Shown here one piece after another: positions 27,013 through 36,092 of a stretch of DNA of 64,000 nucleotides. The notes below the pieces were generated by a model. That model worked only from the letters and a program-made list of their open reading frames with translations, searched no databases and had not been told where the DNA came from. The first letter of the stretch is position 1; the number at the start of each line of letters is the position of its first letter. The translations under genes were made by a program, and so were the position numbers. Source of the stretch: Aquimarina sp. MMG016 (GTDB lineage: Bacteria > Bacteroidota > Bacteroidia > Flavobacteriales > Flavobacteriaceae); contig NZ_JAGJEA010000003.1 of assembly GCF_018100805.1 (NCBI RefSeq), positions 248,001 to 312,000 on the forward strand, written 5' to 3'.

Positions 27013-27603
27013 TTATATGTGCTTTCCTTTTTCCCAGCCATGTTTGCCTAGATATTGTTCTCCTGATTCGATAGCTCCTTCTTCTACGGTGGTACCCATA
27101 GAATCGTTCCAGCGATTCAGGTATCCAAATAAAGAAATAACTCCAAGCATTTCTACGATTTCGCCTTCATCCCAGTATTTATATAGCTCTTCTTTTATAC
27201 TTGCGTCTACGGCATTTGGAATTACAGAAGCTGCTAATGAAAAATCTAAGGCCGCACGTTCTGCATCACTAAAAGCCGGATGTGTCTTATATTCCCAGAT
27301 ATTATCTAGTTGTTCTTGCTCTGCTCCATAGCGCTCCGCTGCACGAATCGCGTGCGCCTGGCAATATCTACATCCCGTAGCATTACTACTCACCCAAGCG
27401 ATCATACGTTTTAAAGCCGAAGTTACACGACCTTCATTAGCCATGACAGCTTTATTCAGATTAATAAATGCTTTAGATATGGCCGGTCTTCGTTGCATTG
27501 TCAAAACTGAGTTAGGACAAAAACCAAGTGTCTCGTTAAAGAATTCTGCTAATTCTTTGGTTTTCGGATCGTGATCCGCTGATAATGGAGTTACTAATGG
27601 CAT
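27013..27603 (-). CDS. AhpD-like / carboxymuconolactone decarboxylase family peroxidase-related enzyme
   Basis: 196 aa from the ATG at 27603 (MPLVTPLSA); an upstream ATG at 27642 adds 13 residues. The all-helical AhpD fold is shown by the motif SSNATGCRYCQAH, i.e. C-x2-C-x3-H in family terms, containing the redox Cys pair and nearby His, and by LDFSLAASVIPNAV after it. Such proteins reduce peroxides or accept electrons from thiols; a similar family is called uncharacterised peroxidase-related enzymes. Single gene, convergent with the two-component cassette and divergent from recJ. Exact substrate unknown. Confidence 0.85.
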   Translation of the reverse strand: MPLVTPLSADHDPKTKELAEFFNETLGFCPNSVLTMQRRPAISKAFINLNKAVMANEGRVTSALKRMIAWVSSNATGCRYCQAHAIRAAERYGAEQEQLDNIWEYKTHPAFSDAERAALDFSLAASVIPNAVDASIKEELYKYWDEGEIVEMLGVISLFGYLNRWNDSMGTTVEEGAIESGEQYLGKHGWEKGKHI

Positions 27604-27746
27604 ATTGTGAGTGTATATTTTTAAAGTTAATTGAAACGCCAAAATACAAATTAAAATCTCAATCCCGAAGTATTAACAACAACAGTGCGAACAATTTTAA
27701 ATTTCCATATCTTGCTATCAAAATCAATTAATTCTTAAAAGATAGT

Positions 27747-29432
27747 ATGCGTTGGACGCTAAAACCTAAACCTGATATCGCTGTGGTAAATGATCTTGCC
27801 GAAGCATTAAATGTAAATCATACTATTGCTTCACTTTTGGTTCAGAGAGGCATTGAAACCTATGATCAGGCAAAGAAGTTTTTTCGTCCCTCTTTAGAAG
27901 ATCTTCACGACCCCTTCTTAATGAAGGATATGGACAAAGCGGTTTCCAGGATCGAAAAAGCGATTACCAATGGAGAAAATATAATGGTGTATGGTGATTA
28001 TGATGTGGATGGTACTACTTCTGTGGCACTAATGTCTTCGTATTTAAAAACTATTTCTCCGCAAATAGCAACCTATATCCCTGATCGTTATGCTGAAGGT
28101 TATGGTGTTTCTTATCAAGGAATTGACTACGCTCATGACAATGATATCAGCCTGATTATTGCATTAGATTGCGGAATTAAAGCTATTGAAAAAGTAGCTT
28201 ATGCTAAAGAAAAAGGTATTGATTTTATCATTTGCGATCATCATAGACCTGGAGAACAAATACCGGATGCGGCAGCCGTTTTAGACCCTAAACAGGAAGA
28301 TTGTGAATACCCCTACAAGGAATTGTGCGGGTGTGGAGTAGGGTTCAAGTTAATTCAGGGATTAGCCTCTCAAAGAGGTCAAACTATAGATGATTTATTA
28401 GTGTATTTAGACCTGGTGGCTACTGCAATCGGTGCTGATATTGTTCCGATTACAGGAGAAAATAGAGTATTAGCTTATCACGGGTTACTCGTTATTAATG
28501 CAAATCCCAGAATTGGTTTTAAAGCAATGCTATCTCAGGTTAAAAAAGAAACACTAACTATTACCGACTTGGTATTCATAATTGCCCCGAGAATCAATGC
28601 AGCAGGTAGAATGAAACATGGGTTACACGCGGTTAACCTTCTGACTGAACAGAATTTTGAAACTGCATTACAATTTGCTTCAGAAATAGAGCTATATAAT
28701 AGTGACAGAAAAGACGCTGATAAAAGCATTACAGCAGAAGCCCTAGCACAAATATTAGATCATAAAGAAGAGGAACGATATACCACAGTTGTTTATCAAG
28801 AAGATTGGCATAAAGGTGTTATTGGCATTGTAGCTTCCCGTTTAACGGAAACCTATTATCGTCCTACCTTGGTTTTTACTAAAAGTGGAAAGAAACTTGC
28901 TGCTTCTGCCAGATCTGTTAAAGGTTTTGATGTATACAATGCATTAGAAGCTTGTTCTGATCATATAGAACAGTTCGGTGGACATAAATATGCTGCAGGG
29001 CTAACTCTGCTGGAGGAACAATACGATGCTTTTAAACAAAAATTTGAAAAAGTCGTGGCTTCCACCATTGATAAAACTTTATTAACGCCTGAGATTTTAA
29101 TTGATTCGACTATAGAATTAGAGCAAATCACTCCTAAGTTCTATCGTATACTGAAACAGTTCGCTCCATTTGGCCCGGGAAATATGACACCTGTTTTTAT
29201 GACAGAAGGACTTAAAGATACTGGATATGGAAAATGTGTTGGAGCGGATGAGAAACATCTGAAATGTCGAGTAGAAAAAAATGATGCTGCTATCAATGCT
29301 ATTGGTTTTAATCTAGGATCCAAACATGAGCTAATAACCGAAGGTCAACGTTTTAAATTAGCATACTCCATTGATGAAAATGAATGGAATGGTAATATTT
29401 CTCTACAGTTAAAGCTAAAAGATATAAATTAA
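27747..29432 (+). CDS. recJ: Single-stranded-DNA-specific exonuclease RecJ
   Basis: 561 aa. It degrades single-stranded DNA 5' to 3' in recombination and mismatch repair. The DHH phosphoesterase motifs are clear: GDYDVDG (83-89), the IALDCG strand (about 138-143) and DHH (164-166). The DHHA1 domain has EQFGGHKYAAGLTL, and an OB-like C-terminal domain includes FAPFGPGNMTPVF. Length and order match bacterial RecJ. It is preceded by 104 nt after the divergent AhpD-like gene and followed by a small Cys-containing gene with its own promoter element. Confidence 0.96.
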   Translation: MRWTLKPKPDIAVVNDLAEALNVNHTIASLLVQRGIETYDQAKKFFRPSLEDLHDPFLMKDMDKAVSRIEKAITNGENIMVYGDYDVDGTTSVALMSSYLKTISPQIATYIPDRYAEGYGVSYQGIDYAHDNDISLIIALDCGIKAIEKVAYAKEKGIDFIICDHHRPGEQIPDAAAVLDPKQEDCEYPYKELCGCGVGFKLIQGLASQRGQTIDDLLVYLDLVATAIGADIVPITGENRVLAYHGLLVINANPRIGFKAMLSQVKKETLTITDLVFIIAPRINAAGRMKHGLHAVNLLTEQNFETALQFASEIELYNSDRKDADKSITAEALAQILDHKEEERYTTVVYQEDWHKGVIGIVASRLTETYYRPTLVFTKSGKKLAASARSVKGFDVYNALEACSDHIEQFGGHKYAAGLTLLEEQYDAFKQKFEKVVASTIDKTLLTPEILIDSTIELEQITPKFYRILKQFAPFGPGNMTPVFMTEGLKDTGYGKCVGADEKHLKCRVEKNDAAINAIGFNLGSKHELITEGQRFKLAYSIDENEWNGNISLQLKLKDIN

Positions 29433-29466
29433 CACTATTTTTATTTAGATTGATTATAAATAATAG

Positions 29467-29474
29467 TATTTTTG
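29467..29474 (+). promoter_or_regulatory. Bacteroidota -7 promoter element (TATTTTTG)
   Basis: TATTTTTG matches TAnnTTTG, 18 nt upstream of the ATG at 29493. A TTG at 29450-29452 is too close for a standard -33 box, so the promoter is tentative. Confidence 0.45.
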
Positions 29475-29492
29475 AATCAAAACAGATTCATC

Positions 29493-29846
29493 ATGAATGC
29501 TATCGATAAAATTTATAGTAATCAAATGGGAATATCCTTCTTTTGGAAAAAAGAAGAAAAAATTTCTATGCCAAAAGTCCAATTAGTATTTAGAGATATT
29601 GGATTTCTTCTCACATTGAACGAATTAAAAGACTTTTCAGACTCCTGTACAATTACTAAAGAATCTCAATGCTGTGGTCAATGTACTACTCCTCAAAACT
29701 GCAGGTCATTATTACTCAGAACCCCATCAGACAAAATAGATATAGCTGTAAACCTGGATGAGCTTCAGCAAATTCATGAATTGATTAATGGAACGATCTT
29801 TAGAGTCGAATTAAAGAATTGGATTAAGAATGTGAGTTTAAATTAA
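29493..29846 (+). CDS. Small cysteine-containing hypothetical protein (DUF6686-like)
   Basis: 117 aa from the ATG at 29493; a TTG seven codons earlier is less likely. No signal or membrane helix. The Cys cluster C-C-x2-C-x5-C (QCCGQCTTPQNC) in the middle could bind a metal. The surrounding pattern (FRDIGFLLTLNELKDF before it and CRSLLLRTPSDKIDIAVNLDEL after it) resembles a small Bacteroidota family that I recall as DUF6686; this is from memory and uncertain. It may be coupled to recJ expression or driven by the promoter element in front. Function unknown. Confidence 0.65.
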   Translation: MNAIDKIYSNQMGISFFWKKEEKISMPKVQLVFRDIGFLLTLNELKDFSDSCTITKESQCCGQCTTPQNCRSLLLRTPSDKIDIAVNLDELQQIHELINGTIFRVELKNWIKNVSLN

Positions 29847-29872
29847 GAAGTTCTAATAAATGAATAAATAGA

Positions 29873-29890
29873 TCCCGCTCTACAGCGGGA
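29873..29890. terminator. GC-rich hairpin after the Cys-cluster gene
   Basis: TCCCGC and GCGGGA form a perfect 6-bp stem around a 6-nt loop. There is no T-run directly after it. Together with the larger hairpin at 29904-29943 it lies between two convergent genes. Confidence 0.5.
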
Positions 29891-29903
29891 TAAGTTCAAC
29901 TTC

Positions 29904-29943
29904 CTATTTTGAAAACTCCACCAAAAGTGGGTTTTCAGAATAG
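29904..29943. terminator. Long hairpin between convergent genes
   Basis: CTATTTTGAAAACTCCAC and GTGGGTTTTCAGAATAG pair over about 17 positions with one bulge and one mismatch. Arms contain T- and A-runs, so it could terminate both the Cys-cluster gene and the alpha/beta-hydrolase gene. Confidence 0.65.
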
Positions 29944-29951
29944 AGTTTCAC

Positions 29952-30884
29952 TTAATTAAGAAAATCCAAGATTTTATAACTTATTTCTTTGGCCTTGGTT
30001 TCCTGCACAAAATGTTTTTCATCCACAAAATGAATATCCTCTTCGTCTACTTTTAAAGCATTAGCCGCTTTAGTTTGCTGCGGAGGCCATTGTAGCATTG
30101 TGTCGTGTATCCCCCAGATCACTGCAACCGGAATATCTAGATTTTCAAACACTAAAGAGTAATCCGGAAAATAATTACACGTTCTGGTAAAGAAATAGTA
30201 CATGCCATTAGTTTTTCCTTCTAATAGTGGAGTTTTATACCCTTCTACATCTAATTCATTCAATGTATTTTCTTTCATCCCCTCTTTAAAGAGGCTTTTA
30301 AGCAGTTTATTCGTAGTAACCCCATTACGATAGGACCACATTGCGGCTTTGGCAGCAGCTCCGGGACTCATTCTTACAGGAGGATAAAATCCTTCTTCAT
30401 AAATAAGTGTATTTAATACAATAAGTTCTTCAATCTTATCGGGGGCTTGACGCATTAGTTCCCAGGTCCATATCCCACCAACATCATGCATTACATGCGA
30501 CCAATATTCAACACCCAGATAATCCATAAGTGCGAGGAGACGCTTTGCGTGATTTTCTTCACTATATATCTTATAACCTTCAGGAGAATCACTAGAACCA
30601 AAGCCCAACATATCCGGAACTATTACTCTATAACCTCCTTTTACTAATGGATCAATCATTTTACGATATAACCACCCTGATGTAGGAATTCCATGAAGAA
30701 GTACAATAACAGGCCCCTCTCCTTTATCTATATACTTTATAATACCATCCTCTGAAGGAAACAAACGTTGCTCTTCTCTAAATTTCTCATAAGTAATCTG
30801 ACCTTTACGAACCTTAACCTCCTGATATGGTTTACAGGAAAATAGTACCACCCCAACTAGAAGTACTAAGTAAATCTTTTTCAT
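29952..30884 (-). CDS. Alpha/beta-hydrolase lipoprotein, haloalkane dehalogenase / epoxide hydrolase-like
   Basis: 310 aa. The start MKKIYLVLLVGVVLFSC is a lipoprotein signal (Cys at 17). The oxyanion region is LLHGIPTSGWLYRKM. The nucleophile elbow reads VMHDVGGIW, with Asp as nucleophile, and the catalytic His is in DEKHFVQETKA. An Asp nucleophile and H-F-[VL]-Q-E ending are typical of haloalkane dehalogenases and epoxide hydrolases rather than Ser esterases. The halide-holding Trp that normally follows Asp (DWG) is Val here, so true dehalogenase activity is doubtful. Lipid anchoring of this family is unusual. Single gene; substrate unknown. Confidence 0.8.
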   Translation of the reverse strand: MKKIYLVLLVGVVLFSCKPYQEVKVRKGQITYEKFREEQRLFPSEDGIIKYIDKGEGPVIVLLHGIPTSGWLYRKMIDPLVKGGYRVIVPDMLGFGSSDSPEGYKIYSEENHAKRLLALMDYLGVEYWSHVMHDVGGIWTWELMRQAPDKIEELIVLNTLIYEEGFYPPVRMSPGAAAKAAMWSYRNGVTTNKLLKSLFKEGMKENTLNELDVEGYKTPLLEGKTNGMYYFFTRTCNYFPDYSLVFENLDIPVAVIWGIHDTMLQWPPQQTKAANALKVDEEDIHFVDEKHFVQETKAKEISYKILDFLN

Positions 30885-30982
30885 TTATGACTATGATTTG
30901 TGAGGGAGCAATTTACTTAAAATCATTTTTGTATGCTATTCTGTTTGAAATTTTTAAGAAATCTTATTTTTTAGATATCTAT

Positions 30983-31441
30983 TTAAGATATTTTATTTAT
31001 TACGAAGGATTTTCCATTAAAACTAAAGCTATTTCCATTTTTCTTACCCAGCAACATCTTCCCGATAGGAGAATTAGCAGCTATTGCGTAGTATAACTCA
31101 TTATTCACTTTAACCTCTCCTATAGAAATACTGATAAAATAATTTGCTTGAGATGTATATACCAAACTTCCCAGGCGAACAAGTTTTGAAGAGGAAGAAA
31201 TATCAATTTTAGATAAAATTCCTTGTAACTTTTGTACTTCTGCCAATTGTACACCTGCTTTTTCTCTTTCTAACTGAAGCATAGCACGACCCGTTTCGTG
31301 TTTATCACCGGCCGTACTTTTGGTTTCTGAGGTTAGAGATTCCTGAATCCCTGAAATGGTACTATGAATTCGTTGAAGTCTTTGGTCAACATAGTTTTGG
31401 GATTTAATGAATAGTTCTTGTTTGATTTGATCTGGATTCAC
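30983..31441 (-). CDS. GreA/GreB-like protein (often mislabelled 3-oxoacyl-ACP synthase)
   Basis: 152 aa, cytoplasmic. Residues 1-75 form a charged helical pair resembling the Gre coiled-coil (IKQELFIKSQNYVDQRLQRI, then HETGRAMLQLERE). The C-terminal 80 residues look like the GreA/B FKBP-like domain, ending in ANSPIGKMLLGKKNGNSF; the SPIGKALLGK motif is the Gre signature. Related short proteins are, as I recall, often named 3-oxoacyl-ACP synthase in flavobacterial annotations, which the sequence does not support. It probably acts on stalled RNA polymerase. It is the last gene of the FAD oxidoreductase-mtgA unit (8-nt gap). Confidence 0.75.
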   Translation of the reverse strand: MNPDQIKQELFIKSQNYVDQRLQRIHSTISGIQESLTSETKSTAGDKHETGRAMLQLEREKAGVQLAEVQKLQGILSKIDISSSSKLVRLGSLVYTSQANYFISISIGEVKVNNELYYAIAANSPIGKMLLGKKNGNSFSFNGKSFVINKIS

Positions 31442-31449
31442 AATAGTAT

Positions 31450-32130
31450 TTACTTTTCTTCAAACGCTAATGTACCATAATTACGCATTTGGATGATGAT
31501 CCAATCTTTTCTTTTTTGAGTATATTCTGATGGAGGAGAGGCCAAGAATTTCCTTGGGTTAGGAAGAATTGCAGCAATAGCTGCGGCTTCTTCTTTATTA
31601 AGGTCTGATCCTGATTTTCCAAACCAATACCAGGAAGCTGCCTCAGCACCATAGATCCCATTACCCATTTCGATACTATTAAGATAAATTTCTAGGATCC
31701 GTTCTTTACTCCAAAAGGTTTCTATCAAAAGCGTAAAATAGCTTTCTAATCCCTTACGAACCCAGCTGCGATGTGGCCATAAGAAAACATTCTTTGCGGT
31801 TTGCTGAGAGATTGTACTGGCACCTCGGAGTCGTTTTCCAGCCTTATGTTCTGCAATAGCTTTTTCGATTGCTTTTTTATCAAAACCCTCGTGTTCCATA
31901 AATCGCTGATCTTCGCTACAAATCACAGCTAATTGTAAGTTTTTTGAAATATTCTTCAGTGGAATCCATGTATGCTTTATAACATGTCCTCTATCTGATT
32001 GTAATTTACGAACACCCATTAAGGGTGTTGCTGGTACATCCACCCATCTATACATCAATACCCAGCACATACTAAGTATCAGGAATGCAAGAGTACTTTT
32101 AAAGATAAAACGAAAGAATTTCTTTATCAT
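31450..32130 (-). CDS. mtgA: Monofunctional biosynthetic peptidoglycan transglycosylase
   Basis: 226 aa, family 51 glycosyltransferase. One N-terminal membrane anchor (about 8-28). Catalytic blocks: SEDQRFMEHEGFD with the first Glu, RGASTISQQTAKN, and KERILEIYLNSIEMGNGIYG with the second Glu. There is no transpeptidase domain, so it only polymerises glycan strands from lipid II. It is 14 nt after the FAD oxidoreductase gene and 8 nt before the GreA/B-like gene, so the three are likely co-transcribed, without an evident functional link. Confidence 0.96.
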   Translation of the reverse strand: MIKKFFRFIFKSTLAFLILSMCWVLMYRWVDVPATPLMGVRKLQSDRGHVIKHTWIPLKNISKNLQLAVICSEDQRFMEHEGFDKKAIEKAIAEHKAGKRLRGASTISQQTAKNVFLWPHRSWVRKGLESYFTLLIETFWSKERILEIYLNSIEMGNGIYGAEAASWYWFGKSGSDLNKEEAAAIAAILPNPRKFLASPPSEYTQKRKDWIIIQMRNYGTLAFEEK

Positions 32131-32144
32131 ACAACCAATTCTTA

Positions 32145-33257
32145 TTACAAAAGATCTGCTAATTCCGTGCCAACTAAACTACCTATGGCAACTCCCATTC
32201 CGCCAAGGCGTACACCGCAAAATGTATTATCGGATAATTGTGTGACAATGGATTTCTTTTGATCACCAACACCCATAATACCACTCCAGCGCTGTTCAAT
32301 TTCGAAATTAGTATTAGGTAAAATTACGTCATGTAAAATCTCTTCTAACTTTTGTTGTATCAATTCTGTTTGAGCTAATTCAGTGGTTTCTTCAGTTTCA
32401 AAATCAAGATTTCTTCCTCCGCCGAACAAAATTCTATTATCTATATTTCTAAAATAGTAATAGCCTTTATCCAGGTGAAAGGTTCCTTTAATATGTAAAT
32501 TTTGGATTGGTTGGGTAATTAGCACTTGTGCTCGTGCCGGTTTTACCTTTTGAATGCCTAATTGTGAAGCAAAACCATTAGTAGCAATCAACACTTTGTT
32601 AGTAGAGAACGTAAACTGATCCGTTTTTATTTCGACTGAAGTGTTAAGATCTTGGACAGCAAGTACTTTACAGTTATTCAGAATCTTGATTCGGGAGCTT
32701 TGAACTTTATGTAATAGAGCTTCCATCATAATTCCAGTATCGATCTGACCTTCGAATTGATTGAAAATATATTGAGGTTGAATATTCTTAAAACTAAAGA
32801 TATTTGCTTTACTACTAAAAACATCATTCTTAAAAACCGGTTTTAACAACTGATTAATGTTTTCTATTTTTGAAAAGCATTGATTATAAAGATCTTGATC
32901 TTCCTTATTGAAAAGTTCATACCCCCCAAGTTCATGATATTTAATAGTCTGATCCCCTAACCGTTTACGCAGTAATTGAAGTCCATCGCATCGTTTTTGA
33001 ACTAGTTGCAATACCTCTTCTTCAGAATGCGTATTCAAATCATCCAAAATTTCCGATAAACTTCCGAAGCAGGCAAAACCAGCATTCTTGGTACTTGCGC
33101 CGTTAGGTAGTATTCCTCTTTCGAGAATTAAAATTTTTGCTTTTGGAAATTTTTCACGTAAACGCAATGCACAAGAAAGTCCAACGATTCCACTGCCCAC
33201 AATCGTGAAATCTATGTTGGATAACCAGGTTTTATATTCCCAATAGCTAAGATTCAT
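32145..33257 (-). CDS. FAD-dependent oxidoreductase (DAO family)
   Basis: 370 aa. The N-terminal dinucleotide fold is FTIVGSGIVGLSCALRLRE with ERG ending the second strand (about residues 17-48), followed by STKNAGFACFG. This GSGIVG...STKNAG layout fits the glycine/sarcosine oxidase-like DAO group. The C terminus has RWSGIMGVGDQKKS and VRLGGMGVAIGS, typical FAD-closing segments. Substrate is probably an amine or amino acid but cannot be named. First gene of a three-gene operon with mtgA. No signal peptide. Confidence 0.85.
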   Translation of the reverse strand: MNLSYWEYKTWLSNIDFTIVGSGIVGLSCALRLREKFPKAKILILERGILPNGASTKNAGFACFGSLSEILDDLNTHSEEEVLQLVQKRCDGLQLLRKRLGDQTIKYHELGGYELFNKEDQDLYNQCFSKIENINQLLKPVFKNDVFSSKANIFSFKNIQPQYIFNQFEGQIDTGIMMEALLHKVQSSRIKILNNCKVLAVQDLNTSVEIKTDQFTFSTNKVLIATNGFASQLGIQKVKPARAQVLITQPIQNLHIKGTFHLDKGYYYFRNIDNRILFGGGRNLDFETEETTELAQTELIQQKLEEILHDVILPNTNFEIEQRWSGIMGVGDQKKSIVTQLSDNTFCGVRLGGMGVAIGSLVGTELADLL

Positions 33258-33330
33258 GAAGTGTATTTTGATTTTTGTATCAAAAATACATCAAAAACAA
33301 CCAAGTGCTTTGCATGACACTAACTAATCC

Positions 33331-33370
33331 AAAAAAAAGGAGCACCCTGATCCTTCAGCATACTCCTTTT
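33331..33370 (-). terminator. Terminator of the 33462-33878 gene
   Basis: AAAAGGAG and CTCCTTTT close a hairpin of about 36 nt, with a longer A-run on the left giving a T-tract on the reverse strand. It lies about 90 nt after the stop of the secreted-protein gene. Confidence 0.6.
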
Positions 33371-33461
33371 GTCTAACTCAAGTAAGCATAGTATATAGGA
33401 ATAACCTATTTTATATGCTAATACATCCTGTTCATTTAATGATTGAAAATATGATTGCTTA

Positions 33462-33878
33462 TTATACCCTTTTTACAGTGAATACTTCTTTAGAAGAGTT
33501 ATCTTTTACATCCCTGCTCACCAATCTTCCTGCCATTTTTCCTTCTTTAGGTTTGCCACAAAAATCAAACTTTTTATTATCGACAACTACTTCAATCTTA
33601 ATTTCGCTACCACAACAAATCTTGGTAAATGCTGTCAATTTTTTGGCACTCATACCGGGAATCGAAACCTCAGAAAGCAATTTACCATCTTCTTCTGCTA
33701 TGTAGAAGGTTACTTTTTTGAGATCTCCATTGTAAGTAAAACTTCCTTTCCACTCACCAACAGCTTCTTTTAGATCTAATGGTTTTTGCTTAGGACAATA
33801 ATCGCTTTGCGCAAAGGAAGTGGCCGTTACCAGGGTTACTGCTATTAATAAGACTACAAGTTTTGGATAAGATTTCAT
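33462..33878 (-). CDS. Small secreted hypothetical protein
   Basis: 138 aa with a signal peptide (about 1-23, ...VTATSFAQ). The mature part is rich in short beta strands (GEWKGSFTYNGDLKKVTFYI, then IKIEVVVDNKKFDFCG), with four Cys (two adjacent, KICCGS) that may form disulfides. It looks like a small lipocalin-like or jelly-roll periplasmic protein, but no family is recognised. It is divergent from the OmpR-type two-component pair starting at 34042, so the pair could regulate it (inference from position only). Confidence 0.6.
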   Translation of the reverse strand: MKSYPKLVVLLIAVTLVTATSFAQSDYCPKQKPLDLKEAVGEWKGSFTYNGDLKKVTFYIAEEDGKLLSEVSIPGMSAKKLTAFTKICCGSEIKIEVVVDNKKFDFCGKPKEGKMAGRLVSRDVKDNSSKEVFTVKRV

Positions 33879-34041
33879 ATTATATTATTTTAAAGTTGTT
33901 TCAAAGTAAGTGCATCCTTCTATCGATATGGGCTATCAAAATGCTAATGAGACTTATAAGAAAGTTAAAAGAGTTAACGAGAAGTTAACCGATTTAAAAT
34001 CTTAGCAACGAATAGTATATTGCAGCTATAAAATCTTACGT

Positions 34042-35337
34042 ATGCCATTGAATAAGAGAACTATAACTGCCGTAGTTATTATTACTTTGTTGTCTTTGGT
34101 TGGTTTGATCTGCATCCAGGTATATTGGATAAATAAATCAATCAGAACCAATAGCCAGGTTTTTCAACAAAAAGTAGATATGGCGACCACGATTACGGGA
34201 GAGCTTTTCCGCAAGGATCCCTTTGCTGCAAGTGAAATTCATCAAGCAATCATTAATAATAAAGATGAAGAAAAAGTTAAGAGTATTATTTCTAAGTTTA
34301 TTGACTCCTCATTTGCTAGATGCAACCTTCCCCTAAACTATACTTTTGGAATTTACAAACACGGTAGTAACCATAGTAATACCCTTGTAGCAGGAGACGC
34401 AACCGAACTTGTTATAAATAATTCTCATTGTTCCAATAGAAATGAAACGCGAACTTTTGGCTTTTCAAAACTTACGTGTAATGTAAGAGATCTTCAAGGA
34501 AATGATTATCAACTTGCTATTTTCCCATCGTTTAATGCATACGTTTTTGATCAGATAAAAGGTACACTGTTTACATCTATCGTATTCATATTATTTATAC
34601 TGTCCGGATTTCTCTATACCATTATTACCATCAGAAGGCAAAAACGGTTGTCTGATATCAAAAATGATTTCATCAACAATCTGACTCATGAATTTAAAAC
34701 TCCTATTTTTAGTATTGGTCTGGCCTCTGGTGCGCTAAGAAAAAGTATGAATACAGAAGAGCAGGGTAAAATGATGAGTTATGTTGATGTAATTGATAAT
34801 GAAGGGAAACGCCTAAAAAATCAGGTAGATAAAATTCTGCAATTATCATTATTAAATGCTAATAAATTTGCTATTGATAAAAAGAGAGTAAACCTAAAAA
34901 CAACGATTGACAAGGTTGTTGACAGTTTTGAAATGCTGCTAACACAACATAGCGGAAAAGTACAGTATCAGGCTCAGGATGAGGAAATATTTGTTAATGG
35001 GGATGAGATCCACTTGATGAATGTATTTTATAACCTCATAGATAATGCTATTAAATATACCCATAACCATCCACTGATTAAGATAACAGCGCAAAAGTGG
35101 CAGGAGTACGTTTCTATTTCTTTTGAAGATAATGGTATCGGCATCAAAAAGGAGCAGCAAAAAATGATTTTTGATAAGTTTCATAGAGTGACCCATGGAA
35201 ATATACATAACGTAAAAGGGTTTGGGATCGGGTTGAGTTATGTAAAAGAAATTGTAGATGCGCATCAAGGAAACATTACTCTGGAGAGTAAATTAGGAAG
35301 AGGAAGCATTTTTACTGTTAATTTACCCATCGTATGA
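34042..35337 (+). CDS. Sensor histidine kinase (HisKA/HATPase, OmpR-type pair)
   Basis: 431 aa. Two membrane helices (about 9-29 and 175-197) flank a periplasmic sensor of roughly 145 residues with several Cys. HisKA follows with H216 in NLTHEFKTP; the HATPase domain has NVFYNLIDNAIKYT, FEDNGIGI and GFGIGLSYVKEIVDAH. Classic membrane kinase architecture without HAMP or PAS domain. The response regulator overlaps its stop by 4 nt (ATGA), so the two are one operon. The signal is unknown. Confidence 0.95.
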   Translation: MPLNKRTITAVVIITLLSLVGLICIQVYWINKSIRTNSQVFQQKVDMATTITGELFRKDPFAASEIHQAIINNKDEEKVKSIISKFIDSSFARCNLPLNYTFGIYKHGSNHSNTLVAGDATELVINNSHCSNRNETRTFGFSKLTCNVRDLQGNDYQLAIFPSFNAYVFDQIKGTLFTSIVFILFILSGFLYTIITIRRQKRLSDIKNDFINNLTHEFKTPIFSIGLASGALRKSMNTEEQGKMMSYVDVIDNEGKRLKNQVDKILQLSLLNANKFAIDKKRVNLKTTIDKVVDSFEMLLTQHSGKVQYQAQDEEIFVNGDEIHLMNVFYNLIDNAIKYTHNHPLIKITAQKWQEYVSISFEDNGIGIKKEQQKMIFDKFHRVTHGNIHNVKGFGIGLSYVKEIVDAHQGNITLESKLGRGSIFTVNLPIV

Positions 35338-36032
35338 AAGCAACACCCAAAATATTACTAGCTGAAGACGATAAGAACTTAGGATATATCTTAAAGGAAT
35401 ATTTAACGATGCACGATTTTTGTGTTACGTTGGCTACCGATGGTAAAGAAGCATTAGAGCAATTTAACCAAGATGCCTTTGACCTCTGTATTTTGGATAT
35501 TATGATGCCTGTTCTTGATGGTTTCTCGGTTGCACAAGAAATCAAAAAACGAAGACAAGAAATGCCATTGATCTTTCTTACTGCCAAGGCTTTAAAAATT
35601 GATAAGTTAAAAGGATTCAAAATAGGTGCCGATGATTATATCGTAAAACCTGTTGACGAAGAAGAACTTATTGCACGTATCCATGCTATTTTAAAAAGGG
35701 TCCATCATCAACCACAATGTGATACCGTACATTTTCAATTGGGAGGTTATTTTTTTGATTATCAAAATCAACTGCTAGCTTTTGAAGATGATAAACGACT
35801 GCTTACTTCAAAAAAGGCAGACATTTTAAGAGAGCTATGTCTACAAAAAGGTCAATTGCTGGATCGTAAAAAAACATTGCATACCTATTGGGGAGAGAAT
35901 GATTATTTTAACAGAAGAAGTATGGATGTTTTTATTTATAAACTACGTAAGTATCTAAGTAAAGATCCTTCTATTCATATCAAAAATGTACACGGAAAAG
36001 GATTTATTCTTGACGTGGCCGAAACTTCTTAA
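35334..36032 (+). CDS. OmpR-family response regulator
   Basis: 232 aa. Receiver domain about 1-118 with E11/D12/D13, phosphoacceptor D55 (CILDIMMP) and Lys in DDYIVKPVDEEE. Winged-helix output domain about 130-230 (LLTSKKADILRELC, then RRSMDVFIYKLRKYL and HGKGFILDV). It is translationally coupled to the kinase at 34042. Targets unknown; the divergent secreted-protein gene at 33462 is a candidate. A strong terminator follows 24 nt later. Confidence 0.96.
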   Translation: MKATPKILLAEDDKNLGYILKEYLTMHDFCVTLATDGKEALEQFNQDAFDLCILDIMMPVLDGFSVAQEIKKRRQEMPLIFLTAKALKIDKLKGFKIGADDYIVKPVDEEELIARIHAILKRVHHQPQCDTVHFQLGGYFFDYQNQLLAFEDDKRLLTSKKADILRELCLQKGQLLDRKKTLHTYWGENDYFNRRSMDVFIYKLRKYLSKDPSIHIKNVHGKGFILDVAETS

Positions 36033-36055
36033 CGTATCCAGGAAATGATGGTACT

Positions 36056-36085
36056 AAAAAAGCCCCGAATCATCGAGGCTTTTTA
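36056..36085. terminator. Bidirectional terminator between the OmpR regulator and accC
   Basis: AAAAAGCC-CG and CG-GGCTTTTT form a strong stem around aatcat, with A-run and T-run on opposite sides. It can end transcription from both the response regulator (forward) and accC (reverse). Confidence 0.85.
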
Positions 36086-36092
36086 TAAATTA

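Noticed and set aside
30983..31441. 3-oxoacyl-ACP synthase
   Set aside because: The protein is far too short, lacks the Cys-His-Asn triad of ketoacyl synthases and carries a Gre-type C terminus instead.
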